This document shows, in pieces, positions 32,489 through 41,273 of a DNA stretch of 64,000 nucleotides. Under the pieces are notes generated by a model. The model made no database searches. It was not told where the DNA came from and was given only the letters and a program-made list of their open reading frames with translations. The DNA is from Micromonospora sp. BL4. GTDB lineage: Bacteria > Actinomycetota > Actinomycetes > Mycobacteriales > Micromonosporaceae. Each line of letters opens with the position of its first letter. The stretch's first letter is position 1. The stretch is from contig NZ_RCVJ01000137.1 in NCBI RefSeq assembly GCF_003667505.1, forward strand, positions 1-64,000, in the 5' to 3' direction. Both the position numbers and the translations under genes were made by a program.

Positions 32489-34051
32489 TCAGCCGGTGAA
32501 CAGCTTCGCGGCGGTGATGGCGGTCTGGACGATGCCGTATCCGAGCAGCGCCGTGACGAGCAGCCACGAGAGCCAGAGGCGCCCGGTCTGGTTGCCGACC
32601 TGCTTCGGCACCGACGGTTGACTTTCCGGGCCCAGGGCGACCGGCTCGGTCACCGTGGCACGCGCCACCGGCGAGGTTGGCCCCCGGTCGGGCTCGTGGA
32701 ACCGCTCCGGCACGGCGCGGACCAGCAGGTTGGCGATGAAGCCGATGGCGAGGACGCCGACCATGGTGAACAGCGCGGGCCGGTACGCCGACGCGGTGAG
32801 GGTGCCGGGCTTGCCCTGCGTGTCGAGGATGCCGTTGACGATCAGCGGCCCGGCGATGCCCGCCGCCGACCAGGCGGTCAGGAGTCGGCCGTGGATGGCG
32901 CCGACCTGGAAGGTGCCGAACAGGTCCCGCAGGTAGGCGGGGGCGGTGGCGAAACCGCCGCCGTAGAACGAGATGATGGCGGCGGCGATCAGCACGAAGA
33001 CCGCCGTCGCGGCGTGGCCGGCGATGGCCAGCAGCGCGTAGAGCACCATGCCCACGCCGAGGTAGACCATGTAGATGGGCTTGCGGCCGATGAGGTCGGA
33101 CGTCGTCGACCAGACGAACCGTCCGGCCATGTTGAACAGCGACAGCACGCCCACGAAACCGGCCGCCGCCGACACCGAGACGGCGCTGACGCCGTTGTCC
33201 CGGAAGAAGTCCTGGATCATCGGGCTGGCCTGTTCCAGGATGCCGATGCCCGCGGTGACGTTGCAGAACAGCACGATCCACAGCAACCAGAACGAACGGG
33301 TGCGTACGGCGTTCGACGCGGACACGCTCGCCCGTGTCACCAGCGGCTTGCTGGCGACGCGCGTGGGGTCGAACCCGGCGGGCCGCCAGTCCGGCGCGGG
33401 TACGCGGACGTTGAACGGCCCGAACATCATGATCACGAAGTATCCGATGGCGAACGTGACGAAGAGTGCCACCAGGGCGTGCCCTGATGCCACCGCGGCC
33501 GGGTTGGCAGGGTTGTAGCCGGGGTCGTACAGGGAGAGCAGCTGGCGCGCGAGCGGGCCGGCGACCAGGGCACCGCCGCCGAAACCCATGATGGCCAGGC
33601 CGGTCGCGAGGCCGGGCCGGTCCGGGAACCACTTGATCAGCGTGGAGACCGGCGAGATGTAGCCGATACCGAGCCCGATGCCGCCGACGACGCCGTACCC
33701 GAGGTAGAGGAGCCACAGTTGCTTGGTCGCGATGCCGAGCGCACCGATCAGGAACCCGGCGGCCCAGAAACAGGCGGAGACGAACATCGCCCGGCGCGGT
33801 CCGTTGCGCTCCACCCACCGGCCACCCACGGCAGCGGACGAACCCAGCATGACGATGGCGATGCTGAAGATCGCCCCGATCGCCGTCTGGCTGGCGTCGA
33901 AGTGCGCGATGAGGGAGTTCTTGTAGACGCTCGTCGCGTAGACCTGCCCGATGCAGACATGCACGGCCAGCGCCGCGGTCGGGATGAGCCAACGGCTGTA
34001 TCCCGGTGGAGCGACCGTGTGCCGAGGATCGAATACCGACAGCATGGGCAT
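32489..34051 (-). CDS. OFA-family major facilitator, putative formate/oxalate antiporter
   Basis: 520 residues with 12 or more membrane helices. AGGAGGT sits seven bases before the ATG at 34051; the longer GTG start is less good. Signatures: GQVYATSVYKNSL (helix 1), GRWVERNGPRRAMF, GIGYISPVSTLIKWFPDRPGLATGLAIMGFGGGAL and the GRFVWSTTSDLIGRKP loop. These fit the oxalate/formate antiporter (OFA) family, whose members exchange small carboxylates. Facing a formate dehydrogenase operon, formate uptake is the obvious hypothesis, though OFA substrates vary. Confidence 0.85.
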   Translation of the reverse strand: MPMLSVFDPRHTVAPPGYSRWLIPTAALAVHVCIGQVYATSVYKNSLIAHFDASQTAIGAIFSIAIVMLGSSAAVGGRWVERNGPRRAMFVSACFWAAGFLIGALGIATKQLWLLYLGYGVVGGIGLGIGYISPVSTLIKWFPDRPGLATGLAIMGFGGGALVAGPLARQLLSLYDPGYNPANPAAVASGHALVALFVTFAIGYFVIMMFGPFNVRVPAPDWRPAGFDPTRVASKPLVTRASVSASNAVRTRSFWLLWIVLFCNVTAGIGILEQASPMIQDFFRDNGVSAVSVSAAAGFVGVLSLFNMAGRFVWSTTSDLIGRKPIYMVYLGVGMVLYALLAIAGHAATAVFVLIAAAIISFYGGGFATAPAYLRDLFGTFQVGAIHGRLLTAWSAAGIAGPLIVNGILDTQGKPGTLTASAYRPALFTMVGVLAIGFIANLLVRAVPERFHEPDRGPTSPVARATVTEPVALGPESQPSVPKQVGNQTGRLWLSWLLVTALLGYGIVQTAITAAKLFTG

Positions 34052-34360
34052 CGTCCGCACCTCCTGCGGCTGCGTGGGCCGACGGTGGCGCAGAGCAGGC
34101 CGAAGCCTCGCACCGTCACAGTGCCCACTGGGCAGAATCCACGCGTACCCGGATCACCGCCGGGTCGGTAATCTCGCCGGACCCACGGCAGTGTGCCGAG
34201 CGGCGCCGCCGCAGTGGCGGCCCGGCGCACGTCTGGCGTCAGCCGTTGACCGGCTGTACCTCACGTTACGTGCCAACCGGTCGGCAGCTTGTGGTTACCG
34301 AAAAACGCGGCCACGGCACCGGTGGCCAGCGACGACGGCGTGCCGGCGGAGCGCGCAGAG

Positions 34361-34391
34361 ACGGGGGCGGGCCATCTCGGCCCGCCCCCGT
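34361..34391 (-). terminator. Hairpin terminator after the DHA2 transporter
   Basis: Perfect 13-bp stem (34361-34373 with 34379-34391), loop ATCTC, 16 bp beyond the stop codon. Confidence 0.8.
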
Positions 34392-34406
34392 TCGCACAGG
34401 CGCAGC

Positions 34407-35984
34407 TCAGTGAGTCGCCGCCTTCGCGGCTGCTTCCTCCTGTGCGCGTCGTTCGTCCCCGCTGAGGGTGTGGAGCGGCTTTTCCTTGATGAACAGCACG
34501 ACGATCAGCGCGATCAGCGCGATCGGGGCGCCGACCAGGAACAGGTCCGCGGTGGCGGTGCCGTACACGTCCTGCACGATGCGCAACACCGGCTCGGGCA
34601 GGGTGGACAGGTCGGGCACCTCGGCGGAGCCGCCACCGGCCGCGGCCGGGCCGAGCCGCTCAGTCGTCAGCGAGGTCACCCGGTTCGCCAGGACCGCGCC
34701 GAGGGCGCTGACCCCGATCGCGCCGCCCATGCTACGGAAGAACGTCAGCACGGAGGTGGTGGCACCGAGCTCGTGGGCCGGCACGTCGTTCTGCGCGGCG
34801 AGCACGAGGTTCTGCATGAGCATGCCGACGCCGACGCCCAGCACGGCCATGTAGATCGACAGCACGACGACGCTGGTGTTGGCGTCGATGGTGCCCAGCA
34901 GCAGCATCCCGACGGTCATCACCGCGGCGCCGGCCACCAGGTACGCCTTCCACCGGCCGTACTTCGTGATGAGCTGGCCGGCCACCGTCGACGAGACGAG
35001 CAGACCGAAGATCATCGGGAGGCTCATCAGGCCCGCGACGGTGGGTGACTTGCCCAGCGAGATCTGGAAGTACTGGGACAGGAAGACGGTGCCGCCGAAC
35101 ATCGCGACACCGACCAGCACGCTGGCGATGGTGGCCAGGGAGACCGTGCGGTTGCGGAAGATGCTCAGCGGGACGATCGGCTCCGCCGCCCGCGACTCGA
35201 CGACCACGGCCAGCGCCAGCAGAACCAGACCGCCGATGACCATCAGGGCCGTCCAACCGGAGGCCCAGTCGAACTTGTTCCCGGCCAGGGACGACCAGAT
35301 CAGCAGCGTGGAGACGCCCGTGGTGATGAGCAGGGCGCCCAGCCAGTCGATCTTTGCCTTGCGACGGACGACCGGCAGGTGCAGGGTGCGCTGGAGCAGG
35401 ACGATGGACAGGATGGTGAACGGAACCCCGATCAGGAAGCACCACCGCCAGCCCAACCAGGACGTGTCGACGAGCAGGCCACCGATCAGCGGACCGGCGA
35501 TGGTGCCGACGCCGAAGACCGCGCCGAAGATGCCGGCGTAGCGGCCCAGCTCACGGGGCGGGATCATCGCCGCCATGACGATCGTGGCCAGCGCCGTCAT
35601 GCCGCCGGCGCCGATGCCCTGTACGACCCGGCTGATCAGCAGCACCTCGACGTTCGGCGTGAAGCCCGCGATCAGTGAACCCACCACGAACAGCCCCAGC
35701 GACAGCTGGATCAGCAGCTTCTTGCTGTAGAGGTCGGCCATCTTGCCCCAGAGCGGCACGGTCGCCGTCATGGCGAGCAGTTCGCTGGTGACGATCCAGG
35801 TGTAGACGGTCTGGCTGCCGTTCAGGTCGGCGATGATCCGCGGCAGCGCGTTCGCCACCACCGTGGAGGCGAGGATGGACACGAACATGCCGACCATCAG
35901 GCCGGAGAGGGCCTGAAGAACCTCCCGACGCGACATGCGCGTGCTGACATCGGCCACGTCAGCGGGCGGGGCGGTTGTGGTCAT
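34407..35984 (-). CDS. DHA2-family (EmrB/QacA) multidrug efflux transporter
   Basis: 525 residues from the ATG at 35984 (AAAGAGAG upstream). About 14 membrane helices. Family motifs are ALSGLMVGMFVSILASTVVANALPRI (helix 1), WIVTSELLAMTATVPLWGKMADLYSKK (motif A) and GRYAGIFGAVFGVGTIAGPLIGG (motif C, antiporter). It is a proton-driven exporter of toxic organic compounds. A TetR gene lies just upstream on the same strand, with an operator-like palindrome before it; TetR-efflux pairs of this type are typically self-regulated. Confidence 0.92.
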   Translation of the reverse strand: MTTTAPPADVADVSTRMSRREVLQALSGLMVGMFVSILASTVVANALPRIIADLNGSQTVYTWIVTSELLAMTATVPLWGKMADLYSKKLLIQLSLGLFVVGSLIAGFTPNVEVLLISRVVQGIGAGGMTALATIVMAAMIPPRELGRYAGIFGAVFGVGTIAGPLIGGLLVDTSWLGWRWCFLIGVPFTILSIVLLQRTLHLPVVRRKAKIDWLGALLITTGVSTLLIWSSLAGNKFDWASGWTALMVIGGLVLLALAVVVESRAAEPIVPLSIFRNRTVSLATIASVLVGVAMFGGTVFLSQYFQISLGKSPTVAGLMSLPMIFGLLVSSTVAGQLITKYGRWKAYLVAGAAVMTVGMLLLGTIDANTSVVVLSIYMAVLGVGVGMLMQNLVLAAQNDVPAHELGATTSVLTFFRSMGGAIGVSALGAVLANRVTSLTTERLGPAAAGGGSAEVPDLSTLPEPVLRIVQDVYGTATADLFLVGAPIALIALIVVLFIKEKPLHTLSGDERRAQEEAAAKAATH

Positions 35985-36020
35985 TGACGCTCTCTTTTCG
36001 GGGTCTTGTCGGAGTGGCTG

Positions 36021-36044
36021 GCCCCGGAGCCGGTGCACCGGGGC
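36021..36044 (-). terminator. Weak hairpin between tetR and the efflux gene
   Basis: GCCCCGG/CCGGGGC stem of 7 bp with a 10-base loop in the 72-bp spacer. It may attenuate rather than terminate transcription into the efflux gene. Confidence 0.35.
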
Positions 36045-36056
36045 GGAGACTGGTGG

Positions 36057-36677
36057 TCAGGCCGGGTGTGGTGGATCCGGCAGGCCGGCGGCGACCGCGG
36101 CGAACGACTCGTCCACGAAGTCGCGCAGGGGCCGGCTGTCGTCGTCGGCGGCCCAGCGCAGCATCGCGGTGCGGAAGGTCGCGCCGGCCACAGCGGTGAC
36201 CAGCGCCGGGTGGCCGTGGTCGGGATCGACGCCGAGGCGGGCGGCGATGGTCGTGATCATGGCCCGCTCGGTCTCGATGTTCCCCGCCATCAGCCGGGGC
36301 AGCAGCGCGGGGTTCTGGGCGATGACCGCCAACCGCAGTCGCCACAACTCCCGGTCGGCCTGCATCGTGTCGACCGCCTCGTCGAGGGCGAGTCGCACGG
36401 CCTGCAACGCCGGCACCTCCTGCGGGGCGGTGGCCAGCCGCGCCACGACCGGCGTGCCGTCGAGCGCCGGATCGTCGGTAAGCGCCTCGTCCTTGCAGGT
36501 GAAGTAGTTGAAGAAGGTGCGCGAGGAGACGTCGGCGGCCTCGCTGATCTCCTCCACCGTCACGTGCTCCAGGCCGCGTTCGGCGACCAGCCGCAGCGCG
36601 GCGGCGGTCAGCGCGGCCCGCGTCTGCCGCTTCTTGCGGTCACGACGCCCGGTGGCGGCCTGGTCGGTATCGGTCAC
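36057..36677 (-). CDS. TetR-family repressor of the adjacent efflux pump
   Basis: 206 residues, GTG start. The N-terminal helix-turn-helix spans about residues 18-62 (RAALTAAALRLVAERGLEHVTVEEISEAADVSSRTFFNYFTCKDE), followed by a helical ligand domain. A Shine-Dalgarno is not visible, so it may be leaderless or weakly translated. An inverted repeat AACTTGC-N7-GCAAGTT lies 19 bp upstream, well placed for autorepression together with the DHA2 pump. Confidence 0.92.
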   Translation of the reverse strand: MTDTDQAATGRRDRKKRQTRAALTAAALRLVAERGLEHVTVEEISEAADVSSRTFFNYFTCKDEALTDDPALDGTPVVARLATAPQEVPALQAVRLALDEAVDTMQADRELWRLRLAVIAQNPALLPRLMAGNIETERAMITTIAARLGVDPDHGHPALVTAVAGATFRTAMLRWAADDDSRPLRDFVDESFAAVAAGLPDPPHPA

Positions 36678-36695
36678 CCGGGGAGGCTAGAAGGC

Positions 36696-36716
36696 AACTT
36701 GCGGATCCTGCAAGTT
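36696..36716. promoter_or_regulatory. TetR operator-like palindrome
   Basis: AACTTGC-GGATCCT-GCAAGTT, perfect 7-bp arms, 19 bp before the tetR start and just beyond the stop of the upstream hydrolase gene. Confidence 0.65.
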
Positions 36717-36717
36717 T

Positions 36718-37560
36718 TTATTCTGTGAAGTGATGTTCCTGACCCACCCGGTCCGGTCGATCGGTGCGGGGCACGGCACCGGTCGTCTCCAGGATGAGCG
36801 CGGCGACCAGATCCGGGTCGTCACTCATCGGCACGTGCCCGCAGCCGGGCATCGTCACCACCCGGGCCGCCGGCAGGCCGGCCCGGGCGCGCTCGGCCTG
36901 GTGTACGCCGAAGATCCGGTCGCAGTCACCCCAGCCGATGGTCACCGGCACCGTCGTGTCGGCCAGCCGGAGACCGTCGAAGCGGTAGTCGCGGGCGGCC
37001 CTGGCCACGGCGCTGAAGCCGAGCCCACGCCGTAGGGCGAGCGCGTCGCCCAGCGCGCGGTCGACGTCCAACAGCCTCGGACGGGCCACCAGCGGCGCGA
37101 AGCACATCGCCCGCAGGTACGCCGAGCGCAGGGCGACCCGCATGATCGGGGTGGGCAGGTACGAGTTGGCTCGCAACATCGTGAGGATGGCCAGGGCCCG
37201 TCGGCGCTCCGCGGGGGTGAAGAAGCCGGCGGGGGAGAAGGCGGTGGCCGAGGCGACCGCCCCGGTGGCGGCGAGTTCCAGGCTGATCGCCCCTCCGAGG
37301 CTGTAGCCGGCCACGTGCGGGCGCTCCAGCCCCCACCCGGTCAGGACCGGCAGGATCCCGGCGACGGTGCCGGCCATGTCGGCGGGCATGCCGGCGTCGG
37401 GCACCGGGGAGTTCCCGAAGCCGGGCAGGTCGAGCGCGATCACCTCGTGGTGGGCGGTCAACCGGTCGAACACCGGTTCCCAGGCCTGGTGGCGGTGGCC
37501 GATGCCGTGGATGAGCACGAGCGGCTCACCGCTGCCCGCGCGACGGAAGTGAACGGTCAC
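36718..37560 (-). CDS. Alpha/beta hydrolase
   Basis: 280 residues from a GTG at 37560; GGAGGGG inside the end of the preceding SDR gene is its ribosome site. Oxyanion region LVLIHGIGHRHQAWEP, nucleophile elbow GYSLGG (near residue 93), and late histidine GCGHVPM (near 255). Its lid region is helical. The family includes esterases, haloalkane dehalogenases and C-C hydrolases; the substrate is unknown. It is the last gene of a four-gene operon tetR-DUF4873-SDR-hydrolase divergent from a diiron protein. Confidence 0.88.
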   Translation of the reverse strand: MTVHFRRAGSGEPLVLIHGIGHRHQAWEPVFDRLTAHHEVIALDLPGFGNSPVPDAGMPADMAGTVAGILPVLTGWGLERPHVAGYSLGGAISLELAATGAVASATAFSPAGFFTPAERRRALAILTMLRANSYLPTPIMRVALRSAYLRAMCFAPLVARPRLLDVDRALGDALALRRGLGFSAVARAARDYRFDGLRLADTTVPVTIGWGDCDRIFGVHQAERARAGLPAARVVTMPGCGHVPMSDDPDLVAALILETTGAVPRTDRPDRVGQEHHFTE

Positions 37561-37562
37561 GA

Positions 37563-38429
37563 CTACCCCTCCACGGAGGTCCTGCCGAAGGAACGCCCCA
37601 GCTGGCGTACCTCGTCTTCCATCTGGTCGACCATGCTTCGCCCGCCGAACCGGGTGATCAGCGCGTCCGAGAACCCGCTCAACACCACCGGTCGCAGCGC
37701 CTGCACCACGGCGAGCGAGCGCGGCACGTAGGCCTTGCGTTTGCGTCGTTCGATGCCCCGCAGCAGGGCGTCGACGCACTGCTCGACGGGTACGACGGTG
37801 GACAGCGGCCACGGCAGCCGGCGCAGCGTGTCGCGGAACGACGCCAGGTCGGCACGAATGTCGCGGACGAGATCGGTGTCGATCCAGATCGGGTGCGCGG
37901 TGCCGACGGTGACGCCGCGCTGGCGGGCCTCCAGGCGCAGCACGTTCGCGAACTGCTCCACGCCCGCCTTCGACGCGCAGTAGGCCGCCATGCCGGGCAT
38001 CGCCGCGAAGGCGGCGGCGGACGAGACGATGAGCACGTGGCCGCGGGCGGCCGTGACGTGCGGCAGCGCCGCGCTGACCGTGCGGATCGCGCCGCAGAGG
38101 TTCACCTCGACGGTACGGACCAACGCGTCGACCGGCCCCACGGCGACGGTGCCGAGGTTCGCGATGCCGGCGTTCGCCACGACCACGTCGATGCCGCCGA
38201 AGCGGTCCACGGTGGAGGCGACGGCGGCGTCCAGAGCCGCCTGATCGGTGACGTCACACTCGTACCAGTGCGCGTCCAGTTCGGCGCTGAGCTGCTTGAG
38301 CAGCTCGGCTTCCAGGCCCACGACGGCGACCTGGGCGCCGCGGGCGACGGCCGCGCGGGCCAGGTGCGCCCCGATCCCGCGTGCGGCGCCGGTGATGAGC
38401 AGGGTCCTGCCCGCCAGGTCATACCGCAT
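37563..38429 (-). CDS. Short-chain dehydrogenase/reductase
   Basis: 288 residues from the ATG at 38429. Cofactor motif TGAARGIG (residues 13-20), NAG motif VVANAGIANLG, catalytic Ser in VLIVSSAAAF and YCASK with Tyr and Lys. The C-terminal basic RGIERRKRKAYVPR is common in mycobacterial-type membrane-associated SDRs that act on lipids or steroids. The 5' end overlaps the DUF4873 gene by 11 bp. Confidence 0.9.
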   Translation of the reverse strand: MRYDLAGRTLLITGAARGIGAHLARAAVARGAQVAVVGLEAELLKQLSAELDAHWYECDVTDQAALDAAVASTVDRFGGIDVVVANAGIANLGTVAVGPVDALVRTVEVNLCGAIRTVSAALPHVTAARGHVLIVSSAAAFAAMPGMAAYCASKAGVEQFANVLRLEARQRGVTVGTAHPIWIDTDLVRDIRADLASFRDTLRRLPWPLSTVVPVEQCVDALLRGIERRKRKAYVPRSLAVVQALRPVVLSGFSDALITRFGGRSMVDQMEDEVRQLGRSFGRTSVEG

Positions 38430-38715
38430 CGGCGTGCTCCCGTTCCGGTCCGGCCGGCGGCGGCCAGGGCGGATCGCCCACGCCGGTGATCCGTACGCCA
38501 CCCCACGGGTCGACCTCGGCCAGCCGGGCGGGCCGGACCCGGTCGGCGATCCGCAGCTCGACGTCGCGCCGGCCGGAGCGCAGGAGCTGGGCCACCCGCG
38601 GGTCGGGTTCGATCCGCCCGCCCCAGTGGTAGCGCCCGTCGACCGGCTCCCACCGCCCGCTGAGGTGCACCCGGACGGTGGCGCCCGCGACGCCGGCCGG
38701 GCCGTGGTAGCTCAT
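38419..38715 (-). CDS. DUF4873 domain protein
   Basis: 98 residues. The sequence YHGPAGVAGATVRVHLSGRWEPVDGRYHWGGRI is the DUF4873 pattern, a small beta-rich domain that is often fused to flavin monooxygenases or encoded next to SDR and diiron enzymes in actinobacteria. Here it is free-standing. Its ATG overlaps the tetR stop (ATGA), and its end overlaps the SDR start. Probably an accessory factor; exact role unknown. Confidence 0.7.
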   Translation of the reverse strand: MSYHGPAGVAGATVRVHLSGRWEPVDGRYHWGGRIEPDPRVAQLLRSGRRDVELRIADRVRPARLAEVDPWGGVRITGVGDPPWPPPAGPEREHADAV

Positions 38716-39440
38716 GGCGCGATCCGTTCGTGGGCGCGGGTGAGCTCGCGAGGCAGGTCGGCGCTGGCCCGTACGCCCTCGATCCCGTTCCACAGCAGAG
38801 CGGTCAGGTAGTCGGTGAGGGCCGCCCGGCTGATCGGCTGGCCGTGCGTGGTCCACCAGTCGCCGACCGCCTGCACGAAGCCCACCAGGCCGTACGCCCA
38901 CGGTTCGGCGGGACCGGCGTCCAGGCCCAGCGCGCGCAGCCGGTCGCCGATCACGCGAGCCAGCCCGGCGGCGACCTGCTGGCTGGTCCCGGCGACCACC
39001 TGGTGGATGCCGGGGTGCCCGGACTGGTGCATCAGGAACCGGTAGAGCGTGGGCTGCGCCTCGATCACCCCGAGGTACGCGTCGATCGTCGCCTGCACCA
39101 GGCCGCGTTCCTCGCGGACCTGCTCCACGGCGGGCGCCACGGTGTCGATGATCCGGGCCGCCACGACCTCGCTCACCGCGACCCAGAGCTGCGACTTGTC
39201 GGCGAAGTAGCGGTACAGGACGGGTTTGCTGACGCCGGCGGTGGCGGCCACCTGGTCCATGTCGACCTCCGGGCCGTACCGCAGCAACGCCTGGACGGCG
39301 GCCCCGATCAGCTCCCGTCGTCGTTGCTCGCGATGGTCGGCCCACCGGTCCCGGCGGCCGTTGCCCTTCGCCTTCCGGCGCTCGTCAGGGGCCGGGGCCG
39401 GGGGATCGGATGCATTGACATCGTTGAGCGGCGATTGCAT
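38712..39440 (-). CDS. TetR-family regulator
   Basis: 242 residues with a basic N-terminal extension (DERRKAKGNGRRDRWADHREQRR). The helix-turn-helix lies at about residues 40-90 (ELIGAAVQALLRYGPEVDMDQVAATAGVSKPVLYRYFADKSQL), followed by a TetR C-terminal domain. It heads the operon with DUF4873, SDR and hydrolase genes and is divergent from the diiron gene. A GTAAC-A-GTTAC palindrome in the 48-bp divergent spacer is its likely operator. Confidence 0.92.
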   Translation of the reverse strand: MQSPLNDVNASDPPAPAPDERRKAKGNGRRDRWADHREQRRRELIGAAVQALLRYGPEVDMDQVAATAGVSKPVLYRYFADKSQLWVAVSEVVAARIIDTVAPAVEQVREERGLVQATIDAYLGVIEAQPTLYRFLMHQSGHPGIHQVVAGTSQQVAAGLARVIGDRLRALGLDAGPAEPWAYGLVGFVQAVGDWWTTHGQPISRAALTDYLTALLWNGIEGVRASADLPRELTRAHERIAP

Positions 39441-39450
39441 GCTACTACTC

Positions 39451-39461
39451 GTAACAGTTAC
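39451..39461. promoter_or_regulatory. Operator-like inverted repeat in the divergent tetR/diiron spacer
   Basis: GTAAC-A-GTTAC, 10 bp before the tetR start and 28 bp before the diiron gene. It can serve both promoters. Confidence 0.6.
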
Positions 39462-39488
39462 CCGACGTCACGTCAATATGGAGGGGCC

Positions 39489-40385
39489 ATGGACGCGGCA
39501 CCGGCGGAATCCGAGCGCGCGGCGGTCGCCGAACGACTGCTCACGTCCTCGCTACGTACCAGCTACGACCCGGTCGTCGAGATCGACTGGGACGCGCCAC
39601 ACGTCCCGGGCGCCTACTGGCTCCCGCCGCACCGCAGCAGCCTCTACGGCACCCCGCTCTGGGCCCAGCTCAGCGAGGAGCAGCGCGTCGAGCTCACCAA
39701 GCACGAGGTCGCCAGCGCGGCCAGCGCCGGGCTGTGGTTCGAGACGATCCTCATGCAGATGCTGATCCGGGAGTACTACGACGCCGATCCGACCAGTCGA
39801 CAGGCGCAGTACGCGTTGACCGAGGTCGCCGACGAGTGCCGGCACTCCATCATGTTCGGTCGGCTGATCGAGGCGATGGGCTGCCCGGTCTACCGGGCCA
39901 GCACGAGGGATCACCTGCTCGGCCGGTTCCTCAAGGCGACCGCCAGCGGCCCCCGCATGTACGCCGCGATCCTCATCGCGGAGGAGATCCTCGACGCGTT
40001 CCAGCGCGAGATCATGGCGGACGAATCGCTCCAGCCGCTCATCCGGATGGTGTCGCGCATCCACGTGGTGGAGGAGGCACGGCACGTCCGGTTCGCCCGC
40101 GAGGAACTGGCCGGCCAGGTCGAGGCCGCGGGCCCGCTGAGCATGTCGTACGCCCGGCTGTTGGTCGGCCGTGCCGCCCACACCATCGCCAACCGCCTGG
40201 TTCATCCGGACGCGTACGCGGCGGTGGGTATTCCGCCGGCGGTCGGCCGGGCCGCCGCCCGCGCCAACCCGCACTGGCGAGCCACCCTGCGCTGGTCGGC
40301 GGAGCGGGTGCACACCCACCTGGCGGGCGTGGGCCTGGTGGCCGGGCCGGGACGTCTGCTGTGGACCCGCGCCGGGCTGATCTGA
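39489..40385 (+). CDS. Diiron oxygenase/ferritin-like protein (AurF type)
   Basis: 298 residues; GGAGGGG directly precedes the ATG. A four-helix diiron site is suggested by ELTKHEVASAASAGLWFE, EVADECRHSIMFGR (E-x-x-R-H, near residue 115), EEILDAFQREIM and HVVEEARHVRF (near 195). This matches the p-aminobenzoate N-oxygenase (AurF)-like family, members of which oxidise amines or alkyl groups with O2. It is divergent from a TetR operon encoding an SDR, DUF4873 and a hydrolase, suggesting one oxidative pathway. Substrate unknown. Confidence 0.85.
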   Translation: MDAAPAESERAAVAERLLTSSLRTSYDPVVEIDWDAPHVPGAYWLPPHRSSLYGTPLWAQLSEEQRVELTKHEVASAASAGLWFETILMQMLIREYYDADPTSRQAQYALTEVADECRHSIMFGRLIEAMGCPVYRASTRDHLLGRFLKATASGPRMYAAILIAEEILDAFQREIMADESLQPLIRMVSRIHVVEEARHVRFAREELAGQVEAAGPLSMSYARLLVGRAAHTIANRLVHPDAYAAVGIPPAVGRAAARANPHWRATLRWSAERVHTHLAGVGLVAGPGRLLWTRAGLI

Positions 40386-40437
40386 CGGTTCGCCGGCAGG
40401 TGGGCCACCGGGGCGCTGCCCACATCAGGCAGCCGCG

Positions 40438-41028
40438 TCAGGCCCGCCCGATCCGCGGCTCCTGGCGGTCGGTCAGCCGCAACCCGACGCCGCGTACGGC
40501 CTCGATCGTGGCGCCGGTGCCGAGGTCGTGCAGCTTGCGGCGCAGCCGCTTCACCAGCGACTGGACGTCGGCCTTGCGCTCGCGCCCTTCGTCGCGCCAG
40601 ACCGACCGGTGCAGCTCGGCGTAGCTCCACACCCGGATCGGCTCGGTGGTCAGGCAGATCAGCAGGTCGTGTTCGAGCCGGGTCAGGTCGACCTCGCGGT
40701 CCTGGCAGCGGGCGGTGGACCGGGGTGAGTCGATGACCAGGGCGGAGTCGGTCGGGGCGGCGGGCGCCGGCTGGGACGGTGCCCCGGCGGGGCCCGGGGG
40801 AGTGGCGATCAGCCGGCGCAGCTCGTCGAGGTCGGCCACCAGCAGCAGCGGCGCGATGCCCTCAAGGCGTTCCGCGAGCCGGATCCGCTCGGTCGGCGAG
40901 GAGGTCACCGCGATCAGCAGCGGAAACGGCTCGTCAACCGGCTCGGACCCGTCCACCGCCGCTTCGTCGTCCTCGGCCACAGCACCCACCCGGGATCCAT
41001 GGGCATCATCATGCCCAGCTTCCGTCAT
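40438..41028 (-). CDS. Winged-helix regulator with atypical N-terminal domain (paralog 1)
   Basis: 196 residues from the ATG at 41028 (a GTG at 41091 is possible but lacks a ribosome site). The N-terminal part (PFPLLIAVTSSPTERIRLAERLEG) looks like a receiver-type alpha/beta fold without a clear phosphorylation site. The C-terminal part (about residues 105-188) is an OmpR-type winged helix: REVDLTRLEHDLLICL, ELHRSVWRDEGRERKADVQSLVKRLRRKL, VRGVGLRL. Its close paralog lies on the other side of the subtilase gene. GGCAAG-like sequences recur upstream. Confidence 0.8.
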   Translation of the reverse strand: MTEAGHDDAHGSRVGAVAEDDEAAVDGSEPVDEPFPLLIAVTSSPTERIRLAERLEGIAPLLLVADLDELRRLIATPPGPAGAPSQPAPAAPTDSALVIDSPRSTARCQDREVDLTRLEHDLLICLTTEPIRVWSYAELHRSVWRDEGRERKADVQSLVKRLRRKLHDLGTGATIEAVRGVGLRLTDRQEPRIGRA

Positions 41029-41273
41029 GGTCCTGACAGTGTTTGGCAAGCGTGCCGCCAGCCTGGCAACCGTTAGCGACAAGTTGCTCACGGCAAGTTC
41101 TTGATCGTCCTTTCTTCTCGATCATAGTGTCCACTCGGGCAACCGGCGTGACCCGCGCGGTGCATGGGGGGGCATGAAGGGGTTCGTCCGCTCGGTTCCA
41201 TTCGAGACGGACCCCCTGCACCTTCACCATGGCCCATTTTTCACCCTGGGTCGTTCTGAGGGAGGCAGCACCG

